NCBI GenBank assembly: GCA_017871115.1
Contig: JAFCIZ010000001.1
Coordinates: 5,617,501-5,681,500, forward strand
Direction of reading: 5' to 3'
Source of the DNA: Cunninghamella blakesleeana
Taxonomy: Eukaryota > Mucoromycota > Mucoromycetes > Mucorales > Cunninghamellaceae
DNA length: 64,000 bases
The translations under genes were made by a program, and so were the position numbers. The number at the start of each line of letters is the position of its first letter. The first letter of the stretch is position 1. Positions 40,123 through 49,217 of the stretch are shown one piece after another. Below the pieces are notes generated by a model. The model had not been told where the DNA came from. It ran no database searches and saw nothing but the letters and a program-made list of their open reading frames with translations.

Positions 40123-40896
40123 TTATAAAAGAAGAAAAGCCCAACCTGCCATTAAAGATAATCCGCCCTTTTTTCATGCAATAATTTAGTCATAATAAAC
40201 ATGATAATAAAATAATAATTAATAAAAAATTAATGCATTTAGATATCCTAACTTTTATTTTATTCGTTATTTTTTTATTTATTCTCTTATTTCTTACCAA
40301 GGGAGTAACTGGACCTATCATTTTGCCTAAACCAGGGTATTGTTCTTTTTTCAATGTTAAAAGATAAATTGAGCCACTAAAAGCAATAGTACCACCTAAG
40401 ATCAATGGTCTGGAAAGAGGATGAATACGACGAACAGTTGGAGGGACAGACGATAATACTAATAAGGTAACAGCATGCATAAATTGTAAATTACTGGCAA
40501 TACCCCAATTCTACGTGTAAACATATATAGAAAAAAAGAAATGATTAATCATTAAATAACGTGACACTATATTATTCTTGTTATTATATATTTATATATA
40601 TAAATATATTGTACACGAATCTTGGTAGCATCGTTGGCAACATGTTTAGCTAAACCATGGGCACCAAAGGCAGCTAATCCTACAGCACTTAAACCTATTT
40701 ACATATATATAAACATAAGCTACTATCCTGCATATTTTTTCTTATTTTTATACGTAAATATTTTTTATTCTTCTTTTCGGTATTGTTAGTGTTGAACCAA
40801 GCTAGATAGTTTTTTTAGCTATATGTATTATAAATATATCTATGAAAAAATAACTTTACCTAAAATACTTCCAGCTTTCCAATAAAAGTTTGACAT
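40123..40896 (-). CDS. TMEM256/DUF423 family small membrane protein, 4 exons, 124 aa
   Basis: This is a small integral membrane protein of unknown biochemical function, conserved from bacteria to animals. Exons are 40896-40860, 40694-40615, 40510-40298 and 40167-40123, giving 124 residues, the family's usual size. The family features are clear: GLAAFGAHGLAKHV near the N-terminus (the conserved GAFGAHGL box), NLQFMHAVTLLVLSS (the H-x-x-A/L helix), LILGGTIAFSGSIYLL, GPVTPLGGLSLMAGWAFLLL at the C-terminus. Four hydrophobic segments are visible. The exon 2 donor must be GTACAA (40614) rather than the neighbouring GTGTAC to keep the frame. The LINE lies directly upstream, so part of this gene's promoter may have been moved away. 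Confidence 0.9.
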
Positions 40897-41031
40897 TAGT
40901 ATATATATAATTGTTATTAATAATAAAAAGAAATATATAAAGAAAAAGAAATAATAAAAAATTTTTTTTTTTTTTTGACTTATAAAATAATAAAATTTAT
41001 TTGGGATTAAAAGTAAATTTGAAATTATTTT

Positions 41032-41042
41032 TTTTTTAATAA
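41032..41042 (+). repeat. Possible target-site duplication, 3' copy
   Basis: TTTTTTAATAA is the matching copy at the 3' end of the LINE. On the element's strand it reads TTATTAAAAAA, and the T-run around it continues beyond the match, so the exact junction is ambiguous. Confidence 0.4.
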
Positions 41043-41049
41043 GAATTAA

Positions 41050-41080
41050 GAATCCTGTGTCTTATTGAGGGGCGGGATTC
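41050..41080 (-). other. Stem-loop near the LINE 3' end
   Basis: GAATCC and GGATTC (41050-41055 and 41075-41080) form a perfect 6-bp inverted repeat around a 19-nt GC-rich loop, in an otherwise AT-rich 3' UTR. A 3'-terminal hairpin is the usual recognition site for the reverse transcriptase in several LINE clades; that role here is an inference. Confidence 0.45.
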
Positions 41081-41236
41081 GAAGACAAAACAACTAAGGA
41101 GCGTATATATAAGATTAAAGTAAAAATAAAATAAAATTATATATATTTTTTCTCTTTTTCTTTTTATATAGTTATCTTTATATATATAATCGTATATAAA
41201 TAACTTTATATTTCTTTGTAATTAATCTATATATGT

Positions 41237-44200
41237 TTAAAATTTATCGAATGGACGTAGGAAGGTTGTTATGGAATGGAGTATATTTTTGACAATGGTA
41301 TAATGAGAGAAAGGAGTAGAATTAAGCTTATATTGCCAATGTGCTAGCCATATATAATATAGTATAATTCCACATAGAGTGAATGATCTTGGTTCCAGTT
41401 GTGATTTTTCTATTGGTTTTAGGTAAAGTACGAAATCTTCAAAAGGAATTGTTTTAAACAGGAATAAAGGAAAGTGGATGGATAATATATCATTCCATAT
41501 GCATTTTTTAAAGGGACAACTGAAGAAAAAGTGTGATATATCTTCTATTTCATTACATAATATACATAAAGGTGACACTTCCGGTTTTATTCTATGTATA
41601 GTCTGTCCAGTGGGTATCTTTTTTGTAATGATTTTATACCAAACTGTCCTTGCGTTAGGTGGTATATTGGCATTCCATAGTTTTAAAATGATACTGGGCT
41701 TAAACAGAGGCATATTATTTTTAATTCCATAATAGGCATATCGGTATTCTTTGGAAGAAATATCTGAAATTTTTGTTTGATTTAGCCATTGTTGGCAGAA
41801 CGGGGTATAATCAATGGTACCATACGGTATAGTAGCGTCTGCAATTAAATTTCTAACGTATGGTTTGAAAGAGATTTTCTTACTAAAGATATCACGATAT
41901 AGTCTTTTACATAACTTTGGAAGGTGGCTGTATTCGCTGGGTACTTTTATTCGCAGGCAAGGACCATTTTGGTCATATTTAAAGAAAAAGCTACCAGGTA
42001 TAGTTTTATGGACTGGTTTCAGTAACCAATAGTCTTCAGGGATTTTGTCAAAGAGTACATGTAATGGAAACGATAAGCATGTAGCTATGGATATAGAGTT
42101 GAAGTCTAGTGATACAGAAAAGGAATCATAATTAGCAAAAATAACTGAAGCTATATGATCTTTGTAGGACAAAGGACCAAGTCTATAAGAAGGGAACATA
42201 AGTGTGGCATATGGATTATTTGTTTGATTATTTATTAAGGACAGGTGATGAATAAATAGATCATATGCAAATGAAGGATTTTGTTTAGGGTCAAGGATGT
42301 TTTTTAGCCACCTTATTTGTAGAAACTGCCTTTGAACTAGAGGATTTAATACTTTAAGGCCGCCATAAGATAGAGGTTGGCACATTTGATGAAAGGATAA
42401 TCTAGGGTATTTGTCTTGCCAAACATATTTGCTTATTAGAGATTGTATTTTTTTAAAAAACCATTGTGGGGCTACTAATAAACGTAAACAATACCATAGT
42501 TTGGAGAGTATTAGACTGTTTAGGACAGTAACTCTACCTTTTACGGATAGATTTCTCTGTGAATATATTCCAATCTGTTTTTGGATGTTCTGTAGCAGAG
42601 TATGTAGGTATATTTTCTTCTGGGTATTTGTATAACACATGTGGAAGCCAAGATAACGGAAGGGAGTAGATGAATATTTATTATGATACTTTGGAATATT
42701 GTTGGATATTTTTAATTGGTTCCATTCATTGTCAAGAGAACCATCAAGAGAAAATAGTTCTGTTTTGTGGACATTGAATTGTGCGTTGGAGACCAGGGCA
42801 TAACTATTCATAGTGTTCTGGAGGATTAACCACTCATTAGTGGAATTTAGAAAAATACAAACATCATCAGCATACGCCATACACTTGAGTTTATTCATTA
42901 CTGTATTAGAAGTTCCTGCGGGATGGATGAAAGGTTGTTTTATTACAGGGTAAGAATAACCATTAAGGTTTTCATTATGAAGAATATGTAGTAAGAAAGG
43001 TTCCAGAGCCAGGTTAAATAGTAAGGGCGATAAAGGGTCACCTTGTCGAAGTCCTCTTCTTTGTTGAATATTATCTGTAAAGAAACCATTAACATTAATT
43101 TGAACATTGTTATGGAAAAACAAGGAAATAATACAATTTATGAACACCTTTGGAAAATGAAAAGAAAGTAGTACTTTTTCAAGGTATCGAGGATGGACAC
43201 GATCATACGCCTTTTCTTGATCGAGTAGTACACCAACTCCTCTATATTTTTTATATTGTGCTTGTTCTAAGATCATTTTAAGGGCAATTCCATTTTCGGC
43301 TATAAAGCGTCGTGGTAAAAAACCTGTTTGATATGGGTTAATTATTTTATTCATTATTGATCCCATTCGTTTGGCTATGATCCTAGAGAAAATTTTTGCA
43401 TCGCAGTTTATCAAGGATATAGGTCTCCAATTTTTTAATGAATTTAGGTTTCCTTTTTTTGGTAACAAACGAACTCTGATAGATTTCCACGAAGCAGGAA
43501 TTTGACCTAGAAAAGCATTATTATAAATGTCCAGAATGATAGGGTGAAGCGATGGTATATTAAAAAGGAACAAAAGGAAAGGATAGCTGAGGCCGTCATC
43601 ACCAGGACTACTTTTTTTTGGTGCACGTTTGGCTTGAGTTATTAATTCATCCATGGTAATTGGTTTTAATAGGGCCGCTTTATCTTCTTCATTTATATTA
43701 GTGGAACATTGTGCTTCCTGTAAGAACTTGTCAATAAGATCATCTTCTACATGTGTAGGTGTATAAAGGTTATGATAGAAATCGTGTGTTATACGTTTTT
43801 TATCAATAATATCTACAACAGTAACTGATTCTGAGTCTTCTTGAAGAGAGGATATGTATTGTTGTGTGGTTTTTTCCTGGTGAATTTTTTTTAAAAATTT
43901 TGTTGAAGATTCACTTTTTTCCCTCCAATTAATACCTGATTTTAAAGCTGCAAGTTCTACTATTTCTTGTTGTAAGTTATGTATCATGTTGTCAATTGAA
44001 GGTAATATTTGTTGCCTTAGGGCAACAGAAGGTCTACTTCTTAGAATTCGATTACGTTTACTCTGGTAAAATTTCAGTGTATTCGTTCTCCATGATGTAT
44101 ATTTATGTTCATATGATTTGGCTTTCTGTTTAACTTTGTGTTTAATATTGTCCCATAAAACGACATTAGAGATTTGTCTGTTCCTTTTATTGTTTAACAA

Positions 44201-45019
44201 GTTGTTTATGCAATATTCTAAAGATTCAGTAAAATCATTATGGCCAAGGTATAATTGGTTGGCACGCCATAATCCAGGACCGGTAGGCGGTTGACCGACA
44301 CTAAAGGATGTAGTTAGCATGGAGTGATCCGACCAATTATTTTTTAGTTTGTTAATGTCTGTGGATTGTAAAGTCATAGAAAGAAGTTTACTAAAATATA
44401 TATAGTCAATTGTAGAAAATATCGCATTGTTTCTTTGATATGTAGGAATGAATTGATTATGATTAAATTCCATAGTATTATAAAAGTGTGTGTCAAGAAA
44501 AGCGATCCACTCTGTATTATTATTATGACTTGGTGAATTAGATTGAAGTGAATAATTAAAATCTCCTGCCATAATAAGACGTGAAAAGCTAATTATTTTA
44601 TCTCTTTCTAATTGGGTGAGTAACAATAAAAGAGATTTGAAAAAAATTTTACGAGGTTTAGGTGTAGGAGGTGCATAGATGTTAAGAATGAAAAAAGGTT
44701 CGTAGAAGTGATTAGGATGAAAAACTTTGGTTAGAAGGATTCTATCTAAATTAGATGTATCAATAGAAGAAAATGAGAAATCATTTGAAAAGGAAATAAT
44801 TCCACAATAGGAATTCCATAAAGAGTGTTTATATTGTAATTTTTGATTAATGTTTGTAATTTGATCATTATTTGTGCGTGTATCTTGGAAAATATATATT
44901 GAAGGTTTGTTAAGTCGTAGATAGCGTAAATAGGATGATTGTTGTTTTAATGAGGCGGATTTCACTAAACTATTGCAGTTTAGAGAAGAAATATTACAAA
45001 GTATTGATTTACTCTGCAT
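41237..45019 (-). CDS. LINE ORF2: APE endonuclease and reverse transcriptase, 1260 aa
   Basis: ORF2 nicks target DNA and primes reverse transcription there. In order, the N-terminal APE-type endonuclease shows SSLNCNS, a FQDT box (near 44885), AGDFN (near 44560), the STIDYIYFS strand and WSDHS (near 44325). The reverse transcriptase then shows LLDQEKAYDRV (near 43205), GLRQGDPLSPLLFNLALEP and the catalytic YADD (near 42870). The C-terminal CX2C...HX4C finger (CILCNEIEDISHFFFSC) is near 41550. I start at the ATG at 45019, which overlaps the ORF1 stop by 11 nt; another in-frame ATG at 45070 would add 17 residues. No stop or frameshift interrupts it. The usual catalytic Glu of the QET box is Asp here. 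Confidence 0.93.
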   Translation of the reverse strand: MQSKSILCNISSLNCNSLVKSASLKQQSSYLRYLRLNKPSIYIFQDTRTNNDQITNINQKLQYKHSLWNSYCGIISFSNDFSFSSIDTSNLDRILLTKVFHPNHFYEPFFILNIYAPPTPKPRKIFFKSLLLLLTQLERDKIISFSRLIMAGDFNYSLQSNSPSHNNNTEWIAFLDTHFYNTMEFNHNQFIPTYQRNNAIFSTIDYIYFSKLLSMTLQSTDINKLKNNWSDHSMLTTSFSVGQPPTGPGLWRANQLYLGHNDFTESLEYCINNLLNNKRNRQISNVVLWDNIKHKVKQKAKSYEHKYTSWRTNTLKFYQSKRNRILRSRPSVALRQQILPSIDNMIHNLQQEIVELAALKSGINWREKSESSTKFLKKIHQEKTTQQYISSLQEDSESVTVVDIIDKKRITHDFYHNLYTPTHVEDDLIDKFLQEAQCSTNINEEDKAALLKPITMDELITQAKRAPKKSSPGDDGLSYPFLLFLFNIPSLHPIILDIYNNAFLGQIPASWKSIRVRLLPKKGNLNSLKNWRPISLINCDAKIFSRIIAKRMGSIMNKIINPYQTGFLPRRFIAENGIALKMILEQAQYKKYRGVGVLLDQEKAYDRVHPRYLEKVLLSFHFPKVFINCIISLFFHNNVQINVNGFFTDNIQQRRGLRQGDPLSPLLFNLALEPFLLHILHNENLNGYSYPVIKQPFIHPAGTSNTVMNKLKCMAYADDVCIFLNSTNEWLILQNTMNSYALVSNAQFNVHKTELFSLDGSLDNEWNQLKISNNIPKYHNKYSSTPFRYLGFHMCYTNTQKKIYLHTLLQNIQKQIGIYSQRNLSVKGRVTVLNSLILSKLWYCLRLLVAPQWFFKKIQSLISKYVWQDKYPRLSFHQMCQPLSYGGLKVLNPLVQRQFLQIRWLKNILDPKQNPSFAYDLFIHHLSLINNQTNNPYATLMFPSYRLGPLSYKDHIASVIFANYDSFSVSLDFNSISIATCLSFPLHVLFDKIPEDYWLLKPVHKTIPGSFFFKYDQNGPCLRIKVPSEYSHLPKLCKRLYRDIFSKKISFKPYVRNLIADATIPYGTIDYTPFCQQWLNQTKISDISSKEYRYAYYGIKNNMPLFKPSIILKLWNANIPPNARTVWYKIITKKIPTGQTIHRIKPEVSPLCILCNEIEDISHFFFSCPFKKCIWNDILSIHFPLFLFKTIPFEDFVLYLKPIEKSQLEPRSFTLCGIILYYIWLAHWQYKLNSTPFSHYTIVKNILHSITTFLRPFDKF

Positions 45020-46598
45020 GGTTGACAATATTAGGATTAGGAGGGAGAATAGTAAGTCTTTTAGCTGCATTTGTAGATAATGAGCATGTAGTCTTACTAT
45101 TCAAATTCTTGGTGATGCTATTCTTTTGTACGTTTGTTTTCTTTAAAGTGCTCTTTTTAGGAGCCTTTAGATGTGTGATAACTCCTTTCCTATGATTACT
45201 AGGAATATTAGGATTTTTTCGAGGTGTGATACTGGGTGAATTCATTATCGAATCCGGAATGGTTGGAGTTACTTCCTGTGAAGATGAATAAACAATTTCC
45301 GATGGGTGTTTATCATCATTCGTATCTTCCTTCATATTTTCTTTCATATCATCTTTAACTGAATGGATGTTATCCTCTATATAATCTTCCCATAAAACGT
45401 CTTCTGTATTAGTACTATCGTTATCAGTATAAATTTCTGAAGACTTATTAGCTATGACATCTCCTTGAGACATTTGATCATCAGATTCTAATTGAATCTG
45501 TGTATATGTGATCGAATCATCATCTGATATGTTTTGAAAGACACCATAAGTATTAGATGATTGAGTCCTATTTTTGAATTTATTATTATTATTATTTTCG
45601 TTTTCATTTTCCTCATTTTCATCATTTTTTCTTTTTTTTTCATTTTCATTTTTCTTGTTTTTTTTGTTTTCTTTTTTGTTTTCTTCGAATTTATTATGAA
45701 CTATATTTTGAGGAGAAGATTTATCTCTCGTTTGTCCGTTTTTATCAGGGTTTTCTAAATCGAGGTGAGTTTTCCTCTGACGTTTGATATCCTTTTGAGG
45801 GCATGAAACAGCCCTATGACCCATATTATGGCAATTAAAGCATATCATGCTTGCCAATGACTTTGGACATTGATACTTAGTGTGTCCTTCTTTATGACAG
45901 AAGCGGCACCAAGTTGGCATGTTTGCCCAGGCAGCGTAAAAGCTTTCTCCGCTATTTTTGTAATGAATAACGTGAGTTAAAGGAGTGAGATCAGTTGAAA
46001 CACCAGTACAGTCTACTTTAAGAGTAACCATACCTGTTCCCATAAAGTAATCAGTATTATTATCCTTATAAAGTTGAACATTTAATACCTCTCCATATGG
46101 TTGAAAACTTTGAGTAATGCCTTCGATTAATTCATTATTCTCTTCCATTGGTAAATTTGTAATAGAAACACGTAAAATAGTACTGTCATCATCTAAAGCT
46201 AAACTAGGAATAACTGTATGTTTGGCGATGGCAGTAGAAAAAGTAAGACCTTCTGTCAAAAGGTTGTGAGTTGCTGTCTTTTTTGTATAAACTTCGATGT
46301 ATCTTATCTTATTTCGTTTTTGGAAACGTATACCAAAAACTGCGTCTGTTTGATCTTTTATTTGTTTCATAAACCATTGCTGAGCTAAAGAATCACTCAA
46401 GCTAGAAACATCAAATAATAAAGCACCTTTCGTGCGAGACGTAATCCATAATTTCGTTTGGATCGTACATTCTTTTGACTGAAAAGTGTTAAGTGAATTT
46501 TTGACTATTGTTGAATAGCTAGATAGAGATGTGGAAAGAGTTGGAGGTTGGTTACCAGACTCCACCGTATTAGTGATATTTTTCTTCGAAAGAGCCAT
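45009..46598 (-). CDS. LINE ORF1: RRM-like and CCHC zinc-knuckle RNA-binding protein, 529 aa
   Basis: ORF1 proteins of LINEs coat the element RNA and act as nucleic-acid chaperones. Residues about 140-200 resemble an RRM (LRVSITNLP as RNP2-like, GTGMVTLKV as RNP1-like, with EVLNVQLYKDN between). Two CCHC knuckles follow at about 230-262: CRFCHKEGHTKYQC and CFNCHNMGHRAVSC, both CX2CX4HX4C. The C-terminal half is a very charged Lys/Glu/Asn/Asp/Ser region with a basic end. The ATG at 46598 is the first in frame. The stop TAA at 45009-45011 lies inside the start of ORF2, in a different frame. Leader sequence between the presumed 5' end (46658) and the ATG is only about 60 nt. Confidence 0.9.
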   Translation of the reverse strand: MALSKKNITNTVESGNQPPTLSTSLSSYSTIVKNSLNTFQSKECTIQTKLWITSRTKGALLFDVSSLSDSLAQQWFMKQIKDQTDAVFGIRFQKRNKIRYIEVYTKKTATHNLLTEGLTFSTAIAKHTVIPSLALDDDSTILRVSITNLPMEENNELIEGITQSFQPYGEVLNVQLYKDNNTDYFMGTGMVTLKVDCTGVSTDLTPLTHVIHYKNSGESFYAAWANMPTWCRFCHKEGHTKYQCPKSLASMICFNCHNMGHRAVSCPQKDIKRQRKTHLDLENPDKNGQTRDKSSPQNIVHNKFEENKKENKKNKKNENEKKRKNDENEENENENNNNNKFKNRTQSSNTYGVFQNISDDDSITYTQIQLESDDQMSQGDVIANKSSEIYTDNDSTNTEDVLWEDYIEDNIHSVKDDMKENMKEDTNDDKHPSEIVYSSSQEVTPTIPDSIMNSPSITPRKNPNIPSNHRKGVITHLKAPKKSTLKKTNVQKNSITKNLNSKTTCSLSTNAAKRLTILPPNPNIVNHAE

Positions 46599-46658
46599 GA
46601 GGAAGAAATAATAAAAAAGATTGGGCTGGCAATATTTAGGGTAGTGATTTAAACCCCG

Positions 46659-46669
46659 TTTTTTAATAA
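46659..46669 (+). repeat. Possible target-site duplication, 5' copy
   Basis: TTTTTTAATAA directly flanks the 5' end of the LINE and is repeated at 41032-41042. In sequence this AT-rich a chance match of 11 bp is possible. Confidence 0.4.
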
Positions 46670-46725
46670 AGTTGCCAGATTTTTTTAATCAGTCTTTCTC
46701 TCTATTTATTTATTTTTTTAAAAAA

Positions 46726-48607
46726 ATGCTTGAATGGGTACTGCTATTTAGTATAGTATTTATTATTATCTGTCTACTTTTCATTCATCAACTCTATATA
46801 TCTAATCAACAAACAATTCATACACCACTTTCCATCCATCCATATGCTTCCACTGTTTTACAAAAAGTGAATTTAGTAACAAGCCAGCTCTCTTTTATAC
46901 CTACCTTCTTCCGTGTTTATTTTTTAGGTGTGATTGAAACAGTGATTATTTTATTTTGGAAGCGAGGAATATTTGGTGGAAAGACTAATGTAGATACTGA
47001 AATGGCCATTGATCAATTAATTCAACAATATCAATTAGATACTACTAAACAACAACGATATGCTATTATCACTGGTAATATATACAATATATAAAATAGC
47101 TATAATAATCCATATATATATATATATATATTATTATTATTATTATTATGATAAAATATCAACAGTAATAATAATATAACTACTATTCAATATATAGGTG
47201 CAGATTCAGGTATTGGGTTTGAAATAGCAAAAAGTTTATTGATGATTGGGTATCACGTGATTATTGGTAGAGTGAAAATAGTAGATATATATAATAGATA
47301 TACTTGCATGATTTTTCCTTTTTTTTAAAAAAAAAAAATAGTACCACTTTTTTAATATTTACTTTTTATATATATATTTGTATTTATATTTATATAGCTT
47401 CACGAACAACATCATTAGGAAAGCAAGCTCAACAAAAATTAGAAAAGCTTACAGGATCATCAAAAGTTACATTTTATACTATGGATCTATGTTCTTTTGA
47501 AAGTGTACATCAATTTATTAAACAAGTGCAAACATTATTTAAAAAGGGCGAAATCGATGTTTTGATTAGTAAGTGCACTTTCCATATATTTCTTAAAAAA
47601 AATAGAAATTAAGAGACATAATACATTTTGCTTAAAAAATTAAATAATTCTATTTTATTATACTTTTTTATATTATTTTTAATAAGATAATGCTGGCGTT
47701 ATGAATATCCCTTATACCGTTACAAAGGATGGATTAGAGGCTCAGTGTCAAACTGTAAGTATAATTCTAATATTAATAATGATATGAAGAAGAAGAAAGA
47801 TAGGAAAAAAATTATTTAGAAAGTAATTACTGAATAATATACTATCTCTTTTTTATTTATTATTAAATTAGAATTATATATCGCCTCTGCTATTAACATT
47901 ATCTTTATTACCTTGGATTAACCAACAACATGGACATATTTTATTTGCAGCAAGTTCAACGCTATATGCAGCGACACCTTTAGACCCCTTCATAGCTAAA
48001 ACTCGATATAGACTGGATGGGCTTACTCATTATGCACATAGTAAAATGATGGTTACACAATTAACTAGAATACTTGGACAAAAATTACAAAATCAAGCTA
48101 GCCGTATAAAAGTAAATTGTAATGTGTCGCTTTTATTATTATTATTATTATTTATACTATATGGTCAATTAAACTTATGTTTGCCATTTTTATTTTATTT
48201 TATTATCTATTGTTTTTTTTAAAAAAAACGACATCCTATCTATAGGTTATCACCCTGGCACAGTACGAACTAACTTATTTGCCCATTCTACCATCTTTAC
48301 ACTTTCGATAACAAAATTTATTTTTGATTACATCATGTTAACACCAAAAGAAGGAAGTGGAACACCTCTTTATTTAGTTATGAAATATATGGATGATCAT
48401 ATTATACCTGACAGTAATGGGCAATATTGGGCTGATGCTTTGCCCCAACAAATACCTACTCATTTAGAAATAAAATTAAACATATATAAAAAGGATAAAT
48501 TTAGTACAGATATAACAACGACGCTATGGACAACCACTTTAGCTTTATGTGACTTATCTCCTTTAGAAGTAGACAATTGGATCAAGTCAACTGTATTATT
48601 AGAATAA
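46726..48607 (+). CDS. Membrane-anchored short-chain dehydrogenase/reductase, 6 exons, 421 aa
   Basis: SDR enzymes oxidise or reduce alcohol, keto or retinoid/lipid-type substrates with NAD(P). Exons are 46726-47074, 47198-47266, 47398-47568, 47687-47754, 47872-48118 and 48246-48607, in phase, 421 residues. An N-terminal membrane anchor (LLFSIVFIIICLLFI, residues 5-20) precedes the fold. The Rossmann signature TGADSGIG is at 116-123 and the NNAG motif at 197-200. The catalytic Tyr and Lys are in YAHSK (273-277), with Ser at 247-248 in AASST. NCYHPGTVRTNLF follows, as in the retinol dehydrogenase/WWOX-like SDR group. The C-terminal 90 residues extend beyond the core. Its ATG lies only 67 bp from the LINE's 5' end, so its native promoter may have been disrupted. 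The substrate is unknown. Confidence 0.92.
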
Positions 48608-48789
48608 TGTATTTTATTATTATTATTATGACTATTGTACAATAAAAGAACATGAACTTTTTCTTATGTTTACAATTTATAATATATTAGTTATATATAT
48701 TTGATATTGGTATAAATTTATATATAAAAGGAAAAAAGAGATAAAGGAAAAAAAAGAAAAGTTTCTATGTATTACAATATATATTAATG

Positions 48790-49186
48790 CTATTCAGATT
48801 CATAATCCTCATCTCCAAGAATTTCTATATTGCCGCCTTCATCGTCATCATCATCGTCAGTATCATTTGAATTTTTAATAGGCTGTTTCTTATTATTTGT
48901 AGGTTTAGTTAATCCAGTGCTGAAAAATGCTTCTACTGATAAAGATGGTGCTGTATTCTTTTTTATATCCTTCTTTTTTTTATTTTTAGGTTGTGGTGAT
49001 GTATTATCCATACTACTATCTGATAAAAACGTATCTAATTCATTTTCATTGGTATTATCTAGATTGATATTTTCGAGTTTTGCCTTTAAATTATCATTTA
49101 TCATCGATTTGTCTATAAAATAAATAAATAAATATGTGTATATATTAATTACCAAAATTATGTTGTTAATTACTCTTTCTTGATTA

Positions 49187-49217
<31 letters not shown>

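Larger units (their letters stand above)
41043..46658 (-). mobile_element. Non-LTR (LINE) retrotransposon, apparently full length
   Basis: A 5.6-kb minus-strand element with two long intact ORFs: ORF1 (RRM-like region and CCHC knuckles) and ORF2 (endonuclease, reverse transcriptase, zinc finger). The limits are estimated from an 11-bp direct repeat of TTTTTTAATAA at 41032-41042 and 46659-46669. The 5' end reads CGGGGTTTAAATC on the element's strand and the 3' part ends in a short stem-loop. Base composition inside is less AT-biased than in the flanks. Both frames are open, so the copy may be young and active; I cannot judge copy number. Domain layout suggests an L1/Tx1-like or related APE-type clade; the exact clade needs a phylogeny. 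Confidence 0.9.

Noticed and set aside
41070..41090. tRNA-like B box (minus strand CTTCGAATCC)
   Set aside because: The flanks do not form a T-stem or acceptor stem and no A box or D-arm lies at the right distance; it is within the LINE 3' UTR.
41478..42635. Several plus-strand open frames within the LINE
   Set aside because: They are antisense shadows of ORF2, with no coding motifs and no introns that would join them.
45020..45070. Upstream ATG of LINE ORF2 at 45070
   Set aside because: It adds 17 hydrophobic residues before the endonuclease and lies within ORF1; the ATG at 45019 coincides with the ORF1 stop and fits the domain start. It is not excluded.
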